Shown: piece by piece, positions 29,767 through 39,990 of the stretch
How positions within the stretch are numbered: the stretch's first letter is position 1
How the letters are laid out: each line of letters opens with the position of its first letter
The notes under the pieces: generated by a model
The model's database searches: none
What the model saw: the letters and a program-made list of their open reading frames with translations, nothing else
What the model was told of the DNA's origin: nothing
NCBI GenBank assembly: GCA_002435385.1
Contig: DJMN01000067.1
Coordinates: forward strand, 1 to 48,596
DNA length: 48,596 nucleotides
From: Patescibacteria group bacterium UBA6489
GTDB lineage: Bacteria > Patescibacteriota > Gracilibacteria > BD1-5 > UBA6164
Direction: 5' to 3'
Position numbers and translations under genes: made by a program

Positions 29767-30183
29767 ATGAACATATTAGATAATATACTGCACGACTCCT
29801 GTAACTATGAGCCACCAATAGATATAAAATCTATAGTAAAACAATTCTGAATAAAAATAATCAATTTTGATCTATGAAAGGTAGATTGAATTCTTTTTTG
29901 AAATTATATTTGAATAAATGGTAAACTTTCAGAGCCTAAACAAAGATTCGTTATAGCTCATGAATTTTGCCATTTTTTATTAAGTGAAAAATGATATTCT
30001 AGGGGAATTTTTCATTCCAAGGAACAGAAAGAAAAAAGAGCTGATAAATTTGCAATGAAATTACTTTTACCTGAAAAAACTTTATTAGAAGCCTGGGAAG
30101 AATATTGAAACATTCCAACTTTAGTAAATATGTTTTGAGTTCCTGCTGAAGTTATCAAAAAGAGACTAAATATTTTATTTTAA
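29767..30183 (+). CDS. ImmA/IrrE-family metallopeptidase
   Basis: A 138-residue zinc protease. The HExxH motif is HEFCH at residues 65-69, and the third ligand is Glu89 in EKRADKFAMKLLLP. ImmA-type enzymes cleave their cognate repressor to induce the prophage, here very likely the XRE repressor encoded 32 bp upstream. Five glycine TGAs. Compact IrrE/ImmA size. Confidence 0.88.
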
Positions 30184-30198
30184 TAATTTTTTTATTTT

Positions 30199-31074
30199 AT
30201 GAAAAAAATATTATTTATTATCATGTTGTTTTTTATAAGTATATCTACAACATTTGCATATACACCTACAACTGCAGATCAAAAAATGCTAGATAACTTT
30301 TATCCAAAATTAGAATCAATACTTGAAACTGAACCTCAAAAGCTTGAAAAGTTTTATCAAGTAATAAACCAAGCAAAATATAAATTTCAATCTAAAGAAA
30401 ATCTTTTTTATATACTTTCTGAACTAGCAGAATACAGTTATAAAATTTTAACTGATAGAGATAATGTTGAATATACTGTTACTGAAGTAGTTGATTGAGA
30501 TACAGTAAAAGTTTCATATTTATGAAAAGAAACTAGTGTAAGGCTTATTGGGATAGACTCTCCAGAAAGTTATAAAACTAGATTTTGATATATAGAATGT
30601 TATTGAGAGGAAGCAAAAGCATATTTAAAAAGCTTAATAGAGTGAAAGACTATAAAAATTGAACTAGATACAACACAAGGGAAATTTGATAAATATGATA
30701 GGCTTTTAGGTTATGTTTTCTATAACTGAGAGAACATAAACAATAAAATGATATATAATTGATATGCTTGGGAGTACACTTATAGTACAGCATATAAATA
30801 CCAAAGTTTATTTCAAAAATCAGAGTTAGATGCTGATTATTATAATAAATGATTATGGGCTTATAATACTTGTAACTGAGAAAGGTTAAATGTTGAGGAA
30901 ATGAATAGTGATGATGAACAAACTCTAGAAGATTTACTTAATGAATTAAATACATCTACAACAACGACAACCACTACAACTACTCGTACTTATTATACAT
31001 GACCTAGATGATGATGTTATTATATAAATAGTAATTGAAATAAAACATATGTAGATCATAGTTATTGTTATTAA
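30199..31074 (+). CDS. Secreted staphylococcal-nuclease-type endonuclease
   Basis: A 291-residue protein with a signal peptide (MKKILFIIMLFFISISTTFA). After a helical linker, residues ~95-225 carry the SNase domain: EVVDGDTVKV (metal-binding Asp; TGA Gly), SVRLIGIDSPES with the catalytic Arg, a following Glu-rich helix, and KYDRLLGYVFYNGENIN. The C-terminal part is a Thr-rich linker then GPRGGCYYINSNGNKTYVD, a small cysteine-containing domain often attached to secreted nucleases. Probably expressed from the lysogen, perhaps to recycle external DNA as nucleotide source. Confidence 0.85.
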
Positions 31075-31089
31075 TTAATTATATAAGGT

Positions 31090-31353
31090 ATGTACTTAAA
31101 ACAATTAAGAAGAGAACAAAAAATAAAAAGAATTATATGAACAAGTTTATATAATAAAATAAAGAAGTTTGATATTGTTGATTTTTTAGAAAAAATAATG
31201 AATTCAATTTTAAAATTTTTTATTTTTCTCTTTGAAATATTTGAACCATGAACTAAAGCTTGATTTGATTGATTTGTAGCAAAAGTTGTAAAAAATATTT
31301 TATATTGATTAGTCTGAATAGTGATTGTGTGATATTTTTTATGAACTAAATAA
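31090..31353 (+). CDS. Small membrane protein
   Basis: An 87-residue protein: basic amphipathic N terminus (MYLKQLRREQKIKRIIG), a hydrophobic segment at about 40-52 and another near the C terminus (ILYGLVGIVIVGYFLG). The stop overlaps the recombinase start (TAATG). No family recognised; possibly an immunity or exclusion protein. Confidence 0.6.
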
Positions 31354-32840
31354 TGAAAGCAATAATATACTGTAGAAAATCCACCGACAGAGATGAAATG
31401 CAACAAAATTCACTAGATCATCAAGTAAATAATTGTATGGAAACAATTAAGAAACATGATTTAGTTCTTTTTTGTGATCCAATTATTGAATCAGCTAGTG
31501 CAAAAGAAGAATATACAAGAGATTGATTCAATAAGCTAGTTAATAGTTGTAAAACCTGAAAAGTAGACTACATAATTATTGATGAACCCAAAAGACTATC
31601 TAGGAACAATATAGATGCTTCTAGAGTAATTGATTTAATGGATAAAAAATTAATAAAGTGAATATATGCCACTACCAGAATATACTTAGCAGAAAACCCA
31701 AGAGATAAATTTTTACTTCAGTTAGATCTGTCTTTATCAAAAATGGATAATGAAGACAGAAGTATTGATGTAAAAAATAAAATGATTTCTGTACTTAAGA
31801 GTGGTAGATATTTGTGAAAAGCCCCTTTTTGATATAAAAATATATGACCAAAAGGCAAAAAAGATATAGTTATAGATGAAGAAAAGAAGCCTTACTTAAA
31901 ATTAATTTTTAAGTTAAAAAACCAATGATATTCTTACAAGGAGATATCAAAGCAACTTTATGAAGCCTGATGTAAAACAGAAAACTGAAACCCTTTTTCA
32001 ACATCAAGCATAAATGATATAATCCAAAATCAATTTTATGTATGAATAATGAAATTTGCATGAGAAGTATACAAACATAGACATGAAAGAATAATATCAA
32101 CAACTGTTTTTGATGAAGCAAACAAAGATAAAAGATGATATACCCCTATTTCTAATCCAAGAGAGCTTTTCCCCTTAAAAGGTATCATTAAGTCCTATGA
32201 GACTAAAAAACTTCTTATAGGCTATATAGCTAAGAAAAAATATACATATTATAAAACACATAATAGAGATAATCAAAACTGATGAAATATAAATATAAAT
32301 CAAAACAAAATAATAGAGGCTTTCTGAAAAAAGATACATCAATATAAAATAGAAGGAGAAGTAAAAAAACAAATAACTCAGTGAATAAAAAATTTTTATT
32401 GAGATATCATAGAGTGAAATAAAAATAACATAAAATCACTTAAAACTAAATTAACAAAAATATCAGATAAAAAAGAAAAGATATTAAATTTATATTGTGA
32501 CTGATGAATAGATGCAGAAAAATATAAAGAATTAATAAATGAAATAGAAATTGATAAACTTAAAGTTTCAGATGAACTAAATAAATTTATGGATATTGAT
32601 AGAACATTTTTAGAAAGTGCTTTAAATGTGGTTGAACTACTAAGTAATCTTGATACAGTGCGGAAAAAATGAAATAAATCCGATAGGGTATCTATTATGA
32701 AACTAATCTTGGTTGAACTTTTTATAGACAATAAAAAACAGCTCTATATTCAAGAAAAAGAGCTGTTTGAAATTATAAAAATATATAATTTCTCATCAAA
32801 AAATTTATTGGAGGTGCCTAGCGGAATTGAACCGCTGTAA
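31353..32840 (+). CDS. int: Large serine recombinase (phage integrase)
   Basis: A 495-residue integrase. Catalytic serine is Ser10 in AIIYCRKSTDRDE, followed by IDEPKRLSRN of the resolvase fold, a recombinase domain (about 155-330), and a C-terminal zinc-ribbon/coiled-coil region. The last residues (LLEVPSGIEPL) are antisense translation of the tRNA-Cys T arm and acceptor: the gene ends inside the tRNA. This indicates that the crossover is in the tRNA gene and that the phage supplies the 3' part. Confidence 0.92.
32809..32840. other. Right prophage junction (attR/attL core region)
   Basis: The overlap of integrase 3' end and tRNA 3' half gives the likely crossover zone. The exact core needs the other end of the phage, which is not in the window or was not recognised: no second copy of the tRNA 3' sequence was seen in the first few kb. 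Confidence 0.6.
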
Positions 32841-32883
32841 ACGGTGTTGCAGACCGGTGTATAAACCACTCTACCAAGGCACC
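32809..32883 (-). tRNA. tRNA-Cys (GCA), phage attachment target
   Basis: 75 nt on the minus strand including a genomic CCA end (32811-32809). Acceptor GGTGCCT pairs with AGGCACC; T arm AGCGG/CCGCT with TTCAATT loop; anticodon loop CTGCAAC gives GCA (Cys). U73 discriminator fits tRNA-Cys identity. The integrase stop codon lies within the 3' half, marking the right attachment site; host sequence starts beyond 32883. Confidence 0.95.
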
Positions 32884-32950
32884 AAATCATTTAATGTAAA
32901 AGAATTATATAAAAATTAATAAAAAATCAAACTTTTTATTACTAATAATT

Positions 32951-32981
32951 AAAAAATCCTGAACTTAGTTCAGGATTTTTT
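32951..32981. terminator. Bidirectional terminator
   Basis: Stem AAAAAATCCTGAAC with its complement and a 3-nt loop, T run on both strands. It lies just after the stop of the lipoprotein gene on the minus strand and shields the tRNA. Confidence 0.8.
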
Positions 32982-32995
32982 AGAAATACAACATA

Positions 32996-33604
32996 TTACT
33001 CTTCTTTTTCTTCTTCCTCTTCATCACTCTCTGTATCACTTCCCTCTTCTCCCCTACAATTAAAAGTCTGTAGTATATATTCATACTTAGATGTATCCTC
33101 TATACTCGAAGACAAAGCAATTGTCAGAAGATATGATTTATCATCACATATATGAGCAGTTTGAATAAACTTAAGATTAGGAGTAGATTCATTATAACGA
33201 GCTTCAAAAACATAAAGCTTTGATTCTTCTCAATCAATAAATGAAAAATCCTTAGTCTCTATTTCATGATAACTATAGTAATCATTTCTAGCTCAAAGAT
33301 TTGTAAATACTGAGAAATCTTTTGATGTTATATCTTTTTCTAATTTATCCTCTAAAATAAGTAGATTATTAGAAAAACCATCCTTTGGTTCAGATGAGGA
33401 TACAACTAAAGAAATCTTTCAGTAACTAGGATCTGGTAGCATTGATGAATCTCAAGAATCAAGAACAACCCAAGATGCAGGAACACTAACTTCAAAATTA
33501 TCTAGTACTTTTAATGATAATCATTTATCTTCATCTGTTTCTCAACAAGAGAATAATCAAAATACTAAAATAATAAATATGAAAATCTTTTTATTTTTTA
33601 TCAT
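32996..33604 (-). CDS. Lipoprotein of unknown function
   Basis: A 202-residue lipoprotein: hydrophobic signal, lipobox LFSCGE with Cys at 20. Mature part has a beta-rich domain (ISLVVSSSEPKDG, KFIQTAHICDDKSYLLTIAL) like PsbP/Mog1-type small lipoproteins, and an acidic tail of Glu repeats. Overlaps the preceding gene by 7 bp, so both are one operon. First chromosomal gene after the prophage. Confidence 0.65.
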
Positions 33605-33945
33605 AATTTCACAACAAGAGGTAATAAAGTAGCAGCAAAAATACATACTAGTATTGCTGAAAGGGCAAAAAACATAGCTTTATTTTTCTCAAAAAACATA
33701 CTTTTAACTAAAAAATATAGTACCATAAAAAAGGATACTAAGAAAGCCATATAGGAATACTTTAGTGTTGTCTGAAAGATAATTTTATCAGTATATATTG
33801 TTTCAAAACTAGCAATAACAAAGAAATAATTCACAAAAAACAGAAAAGATGTTATTGTGAAAACAAATTTTGATGATTTTAGTCGAACAGATGTTAAATC
33901 AGAACCATCTGTGTAAACTGTTTTTATTTTTTTTATTAGCGACAT
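33598..33945 (-). CDS. Small multi-pass membrane protein
   Basis: A 115-residue protein with three hydrophobic spans (FVFTITSFLFFVNYFFVIA, YMAFLVSFFMVLYFLV, MFFALSAILVCIFAATLL). I start at ATG 33945; the open frame continues upstream, but that stretch runs antisense over gatC and is not credible. Overlaps the downstream lipoprotein gene by 7 bp. Divergent from gatC. No family recognised. Confidence 0.55.
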
Positions 33946-34027
33946 ACTTGATTTTTTTTCAAATAAAATTATACTCTGCCAATATAATATCATAAAAACA
34001 GAAAAATATAAAATAATTTTACAAAAA

Positions 34028-34312
34028 ATGAGTACTACACAAGACCAAATTAAAAAAGTATCGGAAAAACTTTCAAAAATACCTTTAAGTAAAAAAATCG
34101 GATGAGACACAGAAGGTATACTTGAGTATGTAAATTTACTTGATGAAGTAGATACAACAGGTGTTGAACCAACTATATCTGTAGTTTCACAATGAACCCC
34201 TTTCAGAGAAGATGTAGAAGTTGAAAAAGAAGTTTTACCTAAAGATTTATTAGCTTGTTCTAATCAAAAGGTATTTGCTAATCAAATAATTATACCAAAT
34301 ATAATGAACTAA
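34028..34312 (+). CDS. gatC: Asp/Glu-tRNA amidotransferase subunit C
   Basis: A 94-residue protein with the GatC signature ILEYVNLLDEVDTTGVEPT, later FREDVE and ACSNQKVFANQIIIPNIM. GatC stabilises GatA in the GatCAB complex that converts misacylated Glu-tRNA-Gln or Asp-tRNA-Asn. Isolated from gatA/gatB here, which do not lie in the window. One TGA glycine after KKIG (GGDTEG). Confidence 0.9.
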
Positions 34313-34589
34313 AAAGTCATTTCAAAGAAAATTAATTTCTCTCTTTTTTATCAGAAGGTGTATCCTTTAGAATAAAGGGGGCTAATTTCAAGAAAAGGAG
34401 AGGAATTATTATATATAATTCCTTTTTGTTTAGAAATAAAAATTAAATCCCAAAAAATTAGAAAAATAATAATACTCTCACAGGAAAAGATTTTTTTACA
34501 ATTAATCTTTAGTATAAATCCTCTAATAGTTCGTTTTATTATTTTTTTCTAATTTCTTATCTTCTGTTTTTATTAAAGTTTTATCCCTT
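34313..34589. other. Intergenic stretch with one terminator
   Basis: 277 bp. It holds the gatC terminator (34401-34428) and then AT-rich sequence before recF; no gene is credible here. Confidence 0.5.
34401..34428 (+). terminator. gatC terminator
   Basis: AGGAATTAT/ATAATTCCT 9-bp stem with a TATAT loop followed by T residues. Confidence 0.7.
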
Positions 34590-35630
34590 ATGTTAACATC
34601 ACTAGATTTAAGAAATTTTAGAAATTTTCAGAATAATAATTTTATATTAGAGAATAATAAAAATTTAATTATATGAAAAAATTGAGAATGAAAAACCAAT
34701 GTTTTAGAGGCTATTGGGTTATTTTCAAATAATAATATACTGGAAATTAATTTTGATAATCTTGTAAAAAAATGAGAAGATTTTTTATATATAAAAGCTA
34801 AAATAGAAAAGTGAGATGAATTTGCTATTTCATTTGATAGAGTTCAAAATAAAAAAAAGTATTTCATAAACAATAAATCAACAACTAAGAAAAATTTAGT
34901 CAATAATTTTCCAAAAACTGTTTCTTTTCATCCGATGATTATGAATATGATGTACCTATCCCCTACTTTGAGAAGAGATTTTTTAGATAGTATATTAATT
35001 AGTTCTTTCAGTGATTACAACAAAGTAATAAAAAATTATAAAAATATACTTATAAATAGAAATAAAGTATTAAAAAATATAAATGAATGAAAGAGTCAAA
35101 AAAGTGAAATCAATTTTTGGAATAATCGTTTTATAGAGAGTGCTACTCTTGTATATCTTTATAGAGAAAAGATATTACTTTATATTGAAGAAAATATAAA
35201 ATATTTAAACACTTATTTAAATAACAAAGTTGAAAATATCTGATTTATTTATAAAACAAAGATTGATAGGAATAATGTTAGAAATAGTATAGAAAATTAT
35301 ATAGGAAAAAACTTGGATAGAGATATTATACTAAAGAAAACTTATATATGACCTCATTTAGATGATTTTGATATAATTCTAGATGATGTTTCTTTAATAA
35401 ATTTTGCATCAAGGTGAGAGGTTAAAAGTATTATAATATGATTAAAATTTTTAGAATCACAATTTATAAGCAACACAACTGGAAATAAACCTATATTTAT
35501 AGTTGATGATATATTAAGTGAATTAGATCAAGTGCATATGGATATTTTATTGAAAAACTTCTGAGATAATCAAACAATAATAACATCTATAAAAGATATC
35601 AACTTAAATTCAAACAAAATATATTTATAA
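34590..35630 (+). CDS. recF: DNA replication and repair protein RecF
   Basis: A 346-residue SMC-like ATPase. Walker A GKNGEGKT at 29-36, all three glycines TGA; long arms; signature ASRGEVKSI near 283-291; Walker B PIFIVDDILSELD. RecF loads RecA at gaps. Length matches normal RecF. It stands alone, without dnaA/dnaN or gyrB around it, which is atypical of many bacteria. Confidence 0.9.
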
Positions 35631-35784
35631 ATTAGGTAAATATTAAAAAGTAAGATGTATTTTTGTAAAGTTATATTTATGATAATTAGTTGTAAATAAA
35701 GGGAAATAATATTATAATCAAATTAGTTAAGTTAATACTCTACTGAATTATCTTAATGTTAAATATATCTTTTTAATATTTTTT

Positions 35785-37353
35785 ATGAAAATAATAAGAA
35801 ATTCAATACTACTTTTCTCTTTTTTTATATTGAGCTGCTTCACAGCTTTTGCCTGAACAATAGACCATTATGAGGTTATATTATCTAAAGATAAGGCTAA
35901 AGTTTGGGAGGCTGTTGACATAACTATAAAGGCTGTTGATAAAGCTGGTGGAATTATCACAGATTACGATGGTTCTATTTTGGTTTTTTCAACAACAGAT
36001 AATGAAGCAGAGTTTCCTAATGACTTAAAAGAAAACACGTATACTTTTCAAACAATAGATGAATGAAAAGTTAAATTTGAAAATGCTGTTAGATTTAAAA
36101 ATCCATGAAAACAAGATGTACACGTTTATAATGTTGATGATGATACAATTGAATGAGTTGCATATATAACTATAGAAGAGGGAGATTCTGTTCAAAACTT
36201 AGATATAACTCTAACTTCTCCTCAAGATTGATCTACTATTTGAAAAAATGTAGTTACTATAGCTTGAACTACTCAAAAAAATCATCAAGTAGTAATTACA
36301 GTAAATAGTAACAGACAAGTTACAACAACTAGTAATTCTGATTGAGTATTTGAGAAAGAAGTTTGAGAGTTACAAGATTGAGAAAATACAATAAAAGCTT
36401 CCGTTTTAGACTCTGAAGAAAGAGAAGTATGATTTTCAAATGAAATAAAAGTAAAAGTTGAATCTGGATTACCTGATTTTAAATCTATAAAGATAACTCC
36501 TAGTTGAGAGATGTATCCTCAAACAGAAATAGATGTAGAAGTGTTTTCTAATAAATGACTTTCTGAAGTAAAAGCAATACTAAATGATGTTATAACTGTT
36601 TTATCTGAATCTTCTGATGGTATATATGAGTGAAAGATATATGCACCTAAAGAACTTTGAGCTTATGATATAGATATTGTATTAAAAGATGATTTATGAC
36701 ATGAAACTAAAAAAGCTAAAGCAGAACAAATAACTGTTATTGAATTAAATTCTGCTCCTACTGATACAGATTGAGATTGAGTACCTGATTCAGAAGATAA
36801 TTGTATAAATGTAAGTAATGCTGATCAAAAAGATACAGATAATGATTGAGTTTGAGATGCTTGTGATAATTGTATAAAAATAAAGAATGCTAATCAAAAA
36901 GATGATAATAATAACTGAATAGGGGATGTTTGTGAAAAAGAAGAAGAGGAAAAATGTGAAGGAGAAGAATTAGATTTAGCAATAAAATGATTAAAACTTA
37001 CAGAGTTAAAAACTAAATCTATTTTAACTTGGGATGAGATAAAATGAGCCTGAAGCTATAATATATACAAAAGAGTTCAAACTTCATCTTGAGGTATTAT
37101 AAAAGAAGATATTGAATTTGTTGAAAATGTTACAGAGCCTAGTTATACAGTAAATATAGTGGGAGATGAGATAACTTATGACTATTTTAAAGTAAAGGCT
37201 ACTTGAAAAAATAATTGTTGAGTTGAGGTTGAATGAGATTTTTCTGATATGGTAAAAGTTCAAACTTGACCAAAAGAGATATTCTTGATTGTTCTGTTAG
37301 CAGGAATTCTATGATTTATTTTTGTTGCTTCTAGGAAAAAGAGAGTTAGTTAA
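35785..37353 (+). CDS. Surface protein with thrombospondin type 3 calcium-binding repeats
   Basis: A 522-residue protein: signal peptide (IILRNSILLFSFFILSCFTAFA-like, cleaved after AFA), a beta-sandwich region, then around residues 325-390 two TSP3-type calcium repeats (DTDGDGVPDSEDNC, DNDGVGDACDNC, NNNGIGDVC) whose glycines are TGA. A fibronectin-III-like domain and a C-terminal membrane helix with RKKR tail follow. It would project from the cell surface, perhaps for adhesion or host contact; function is inference from domain content. Confidence 0.8.
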
Positions 37354-37365
37354 AAACTAAAATTA

Positions 37366-37400
37366 AAAAAACTGAACTTAAAGATTAAGTTCAGTTTTTT
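37366..37400. terminator. Bidirectional terminator
   Basis: ACTGAACTTAA/TTAAGTTCAGT 11-bp stem with an AGA loop flanked by A and T runs, between two convergent genes. Confidence 0.8.
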
Positions 37401-37417
37401 GTGTGTTCTGATTTTTT

Positions 37418-38206
37418 TTAAAATCCTCTTAGTCACTCCCCTATAAATAGTCATCAATTATTTTTAATTATATCAAGAAATAATCTATATAGTTTATGAT
37501 CTATATTTCTAGAAATTTCTTTTAATCTGTTGAATGCCATTATGTACTTAAATTTTCAGATTTCTTTAAAAACTTCTTTATCAAAGATTTTTGAGTATTT
37601 TTTAATTGCTTTATTTACTAAGGAAAAATCTAATCATTCAAATGTATCTGATATCAAGGCTGATTCCACAAGAGATAGTTCCAAACATGAGGTTTTAAAC
37701 TTTATTCATTCTATTTCTTTTTTTGTAACAAACTTACTAACTTTAGAATAAAGATTAATTGTTTTTCATTCTGTTTTTCATGATATGGTTTTAAATATAA
37801 TTTCATAACTTCAAACTTTTATCTTTTTATTTAACTTACTATTTACTATATATATTTTTTCTGGGATTGAGAAGTCTTTCATATGAATTTCTAATGCTTT
37901 TTTTCATGATATATAATAGTCACTTCAAACATTAAAACTTATATATTTCTTTAATAATCTTAGGTAATATTTATCAAGTAAGTCTATTTGATTCAATTCT
38001 AAGTCATCTTTATCTGGAATAATATAAACTCCTGATTTGATTGGAATGATTATTTTTTGTGATTTTAGCTTATATATAGTTTTATCCAAGTATGACTTAA
38101 ATTTATCTTTCTTTTCTGGATCTATTATTTCAAATAAATCTTTTTTTAAAAGTATTTTTCATCATTTTTTTCACAACTTTTTTACAATTTTGTTAAAACT
38201 CAACAT
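37418..38206 (-). CDS. AbiEi-like transcriptional regulator
   Basis: A 262-residue protein. N-terminal winged-helix part with KLKSQKIIIPIKSGVYIIPDKDD, the wing motif of AbiEi-type antitoxins, then DYYISGKKALEIHMKDFSIPEKIYIVNS and a CLELSLVES helix as in the C-terminal AbiEi domain. AbiEi proteins repress their own toxin operon. No AbiEii nucleotidyltransferase partner is seen next to it; the divergent gene at 38386 is unrelated by sequence. Confidence 0.65.
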
Positions 38207-38385
38207 GTGTATTTTTTGTTTATTATAAAGTATTTTACACCTATAATTATTTTATAGTTTTATCTATAAAAATCAAATCTTTTTTACTATAAAAAATATT
38301 GATTTTTATTACTATATAAATCAATTTGACTTTTACTTTTAATTATTTATTATCTACTTGTTTACCTTTAAAAATAATTTAAATT

Positions 38386-38967
38386 ATGGAATTAAGCACA
38401 AATTGAAATACTCTTATATGACTAAAAAACAAAGAACAGTTTGATATCATATGATATTTAGCAGAAAATAATCCTATTTCTGCCTTAGAAATTATTGAAG
38501 AATATTCAAAAAATTTTAATACAAAATGAAAGAGATGTTATGATAAAAAATCTTTAGAAGAAGATATTTTATTTTATACATACCGAAAGTTTGATAGGGA
38601 AAATTTACTAAAACTTTATTCCCAATTAAATGGAAGTGAGCAGATTAGAAAAATTAATAAACTAATTTATTTTGCAATATCAAAATATATAACTTGAAGA
38701 GAAAAAGAGCTAATAGACTTAATAAATAAAAGTGATAAAAATATACTAGAAGATTGTAATTCAGATTGATCAAATATTAAAAACATAAAATTTCACGAAA
38801 GATGAATAAGAATAAAAACTGCTTTATCAAGTAGTGATTATGAAAGAACTATATATTACATTGATATGCTCAACGATTTAAGAAGAATTATAGATATTTT
38901 ACAAAAAAATAGTATAAATAGCAAAGTAGATACAGTATTAAATATAAACCAAAAGGAAGAATCTTAA
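38386..38967 (+). CDS. Hypothetical protein divergent from the AbiEi-like regulator
   Basis: A 193-residue helical protein (MELSTNGNTLIGLKNKEQFDI start, then ENLLKLYSQLNGSEQIRKINKL). No family recognised and no toxin signature seen. It ends in a very strong terminator whose stem begins inside its last codons. It shares a 179-bp divergent intergenic region with the regulator gene, which could control it. Confidence 0.55.
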
Positions 38968-38990
38968 GATTCTTCCTTTTGGTTCTTTTT
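38947..38990 (+). terminator. Long perfect-stem terminator
   Basis: A 17-bp perfect stem (AACCAAAAGGAAGAATC and its complement) with TTAA loop, then T run. The stop codon of the preceding gene is in the loop. Confidence 0.85.
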
Positions 38991-39001
38991 AAGTTTTTTC
39001 T

Positions 39002-39967
39002 CTATTTTTCAACAAGCTTATTTACCATTTCTGATTCTGTGTTATTTGTTCCTCCTACAAAATATTTTGGATAAGCAACTCTAATTCAAGACTGTTTAAA
39101 TGCTAAATTTATTGTTTCTGTTACATTTGATTGTATTGCCAAAAAATCATCTTTTGATAGAACCCGATATCTAAGAGTAAGCTTCCATCACCATTCACCT
39201 AATTCTTGCACCAATATACTTGGAGCTGGTGCTTGTAAAATATTTGGAAAGCTATCTAATACTTTATTTATAATAGTCTTAGCCTTTACTGTATCAACTC
39301 AATAATCTAATGACAAGGTTAATTGCAATCTTCTCCTTTCATTTGTATGAAAGTTTTCAACATTATCTTCTAAGAATTGTATATTTGGAACAAAAAACAT
39401 AACTCAATCAAATTGCTCAATTGCTGTAAACAATGAATATACTTTTTTAATTCTTCACATTTTTCATCAAATTGAAACTAAATCTCAAGGGTGATATATT
39501 CACTGAGTAACCATAAGCACTCAAGATATAAAGTTGGTAAGAAAAACTCTAAGAGTAAATCAGATACCAAATCATAATCATCAGATAAATATACTTAAGT
39601 CTAATCATAAAACTCATAGTGTTATTGAAAATCATGTTGCAAGTATCACAACATTAACTGATCTGTTTATAACTCAAAGGATTTCATCTTTTCAAGTAAC
39701 ATCTCATCATAAACGATTTTCTAAGTATCAAAATAGTTTATCTTTTATAATCCTAGCAAATACTAGAGTTATAAGTACAGCAAGTATTGCAAATAAGATT
39801 CTTATTCAATATTCTTTTGAAAAAACACTCATAAGACTATCTACAAAGTCTGTAGTTTGCCCTTCTACAGAGCTATCTTTATCTGATATTTGCGAAGCAA
39901 AGGATATATCAACAGATAATAACACTAATACTAATATATAAATTTTTTTCAAAAATTTCGTATTCAT
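39002..39967 (-). CDS. MscS-type mechanosensitive channel
   Basis: A 321-residue protein: signal-like N terminus, two TM helices (57-80 and 100-120), then the pore helix with GGLGFGIGFTLRVFLTNFISG, typical of MscS TM3. The cytoplasmic beta domain follows (YHPGDLVSIGGKMGRIKKV). It opens on hypo-osmotic stress. Several of the conserved pore glycines are TGA. Length normal. Confidence 0.88.
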
Positions 39968-39990
39968 AAACAAATCTATAAAGTGGTAAA

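Noticed and set aside
31071..31406. Minus-strand open frame of 111 codons
   Set aside because: Antisense to the small membrane protein and integrase start; no support.
1..32840. Region looks like a decayed prophage full of pseudogenes under the standard code
   Set aside because: With TGA read as Gly every gene is intact; the apparent stops are glycines.
33946..34110. N-terminal extension of the membrane gene at 33598
   Set aside because: The open frame upstream of 33945 runs antisense over gatC; the ATG at 33945 gives a sensible protein.
39534..39941. Plus-strand open frame of 135 codons
   Set aside because: Antisense to mscS.
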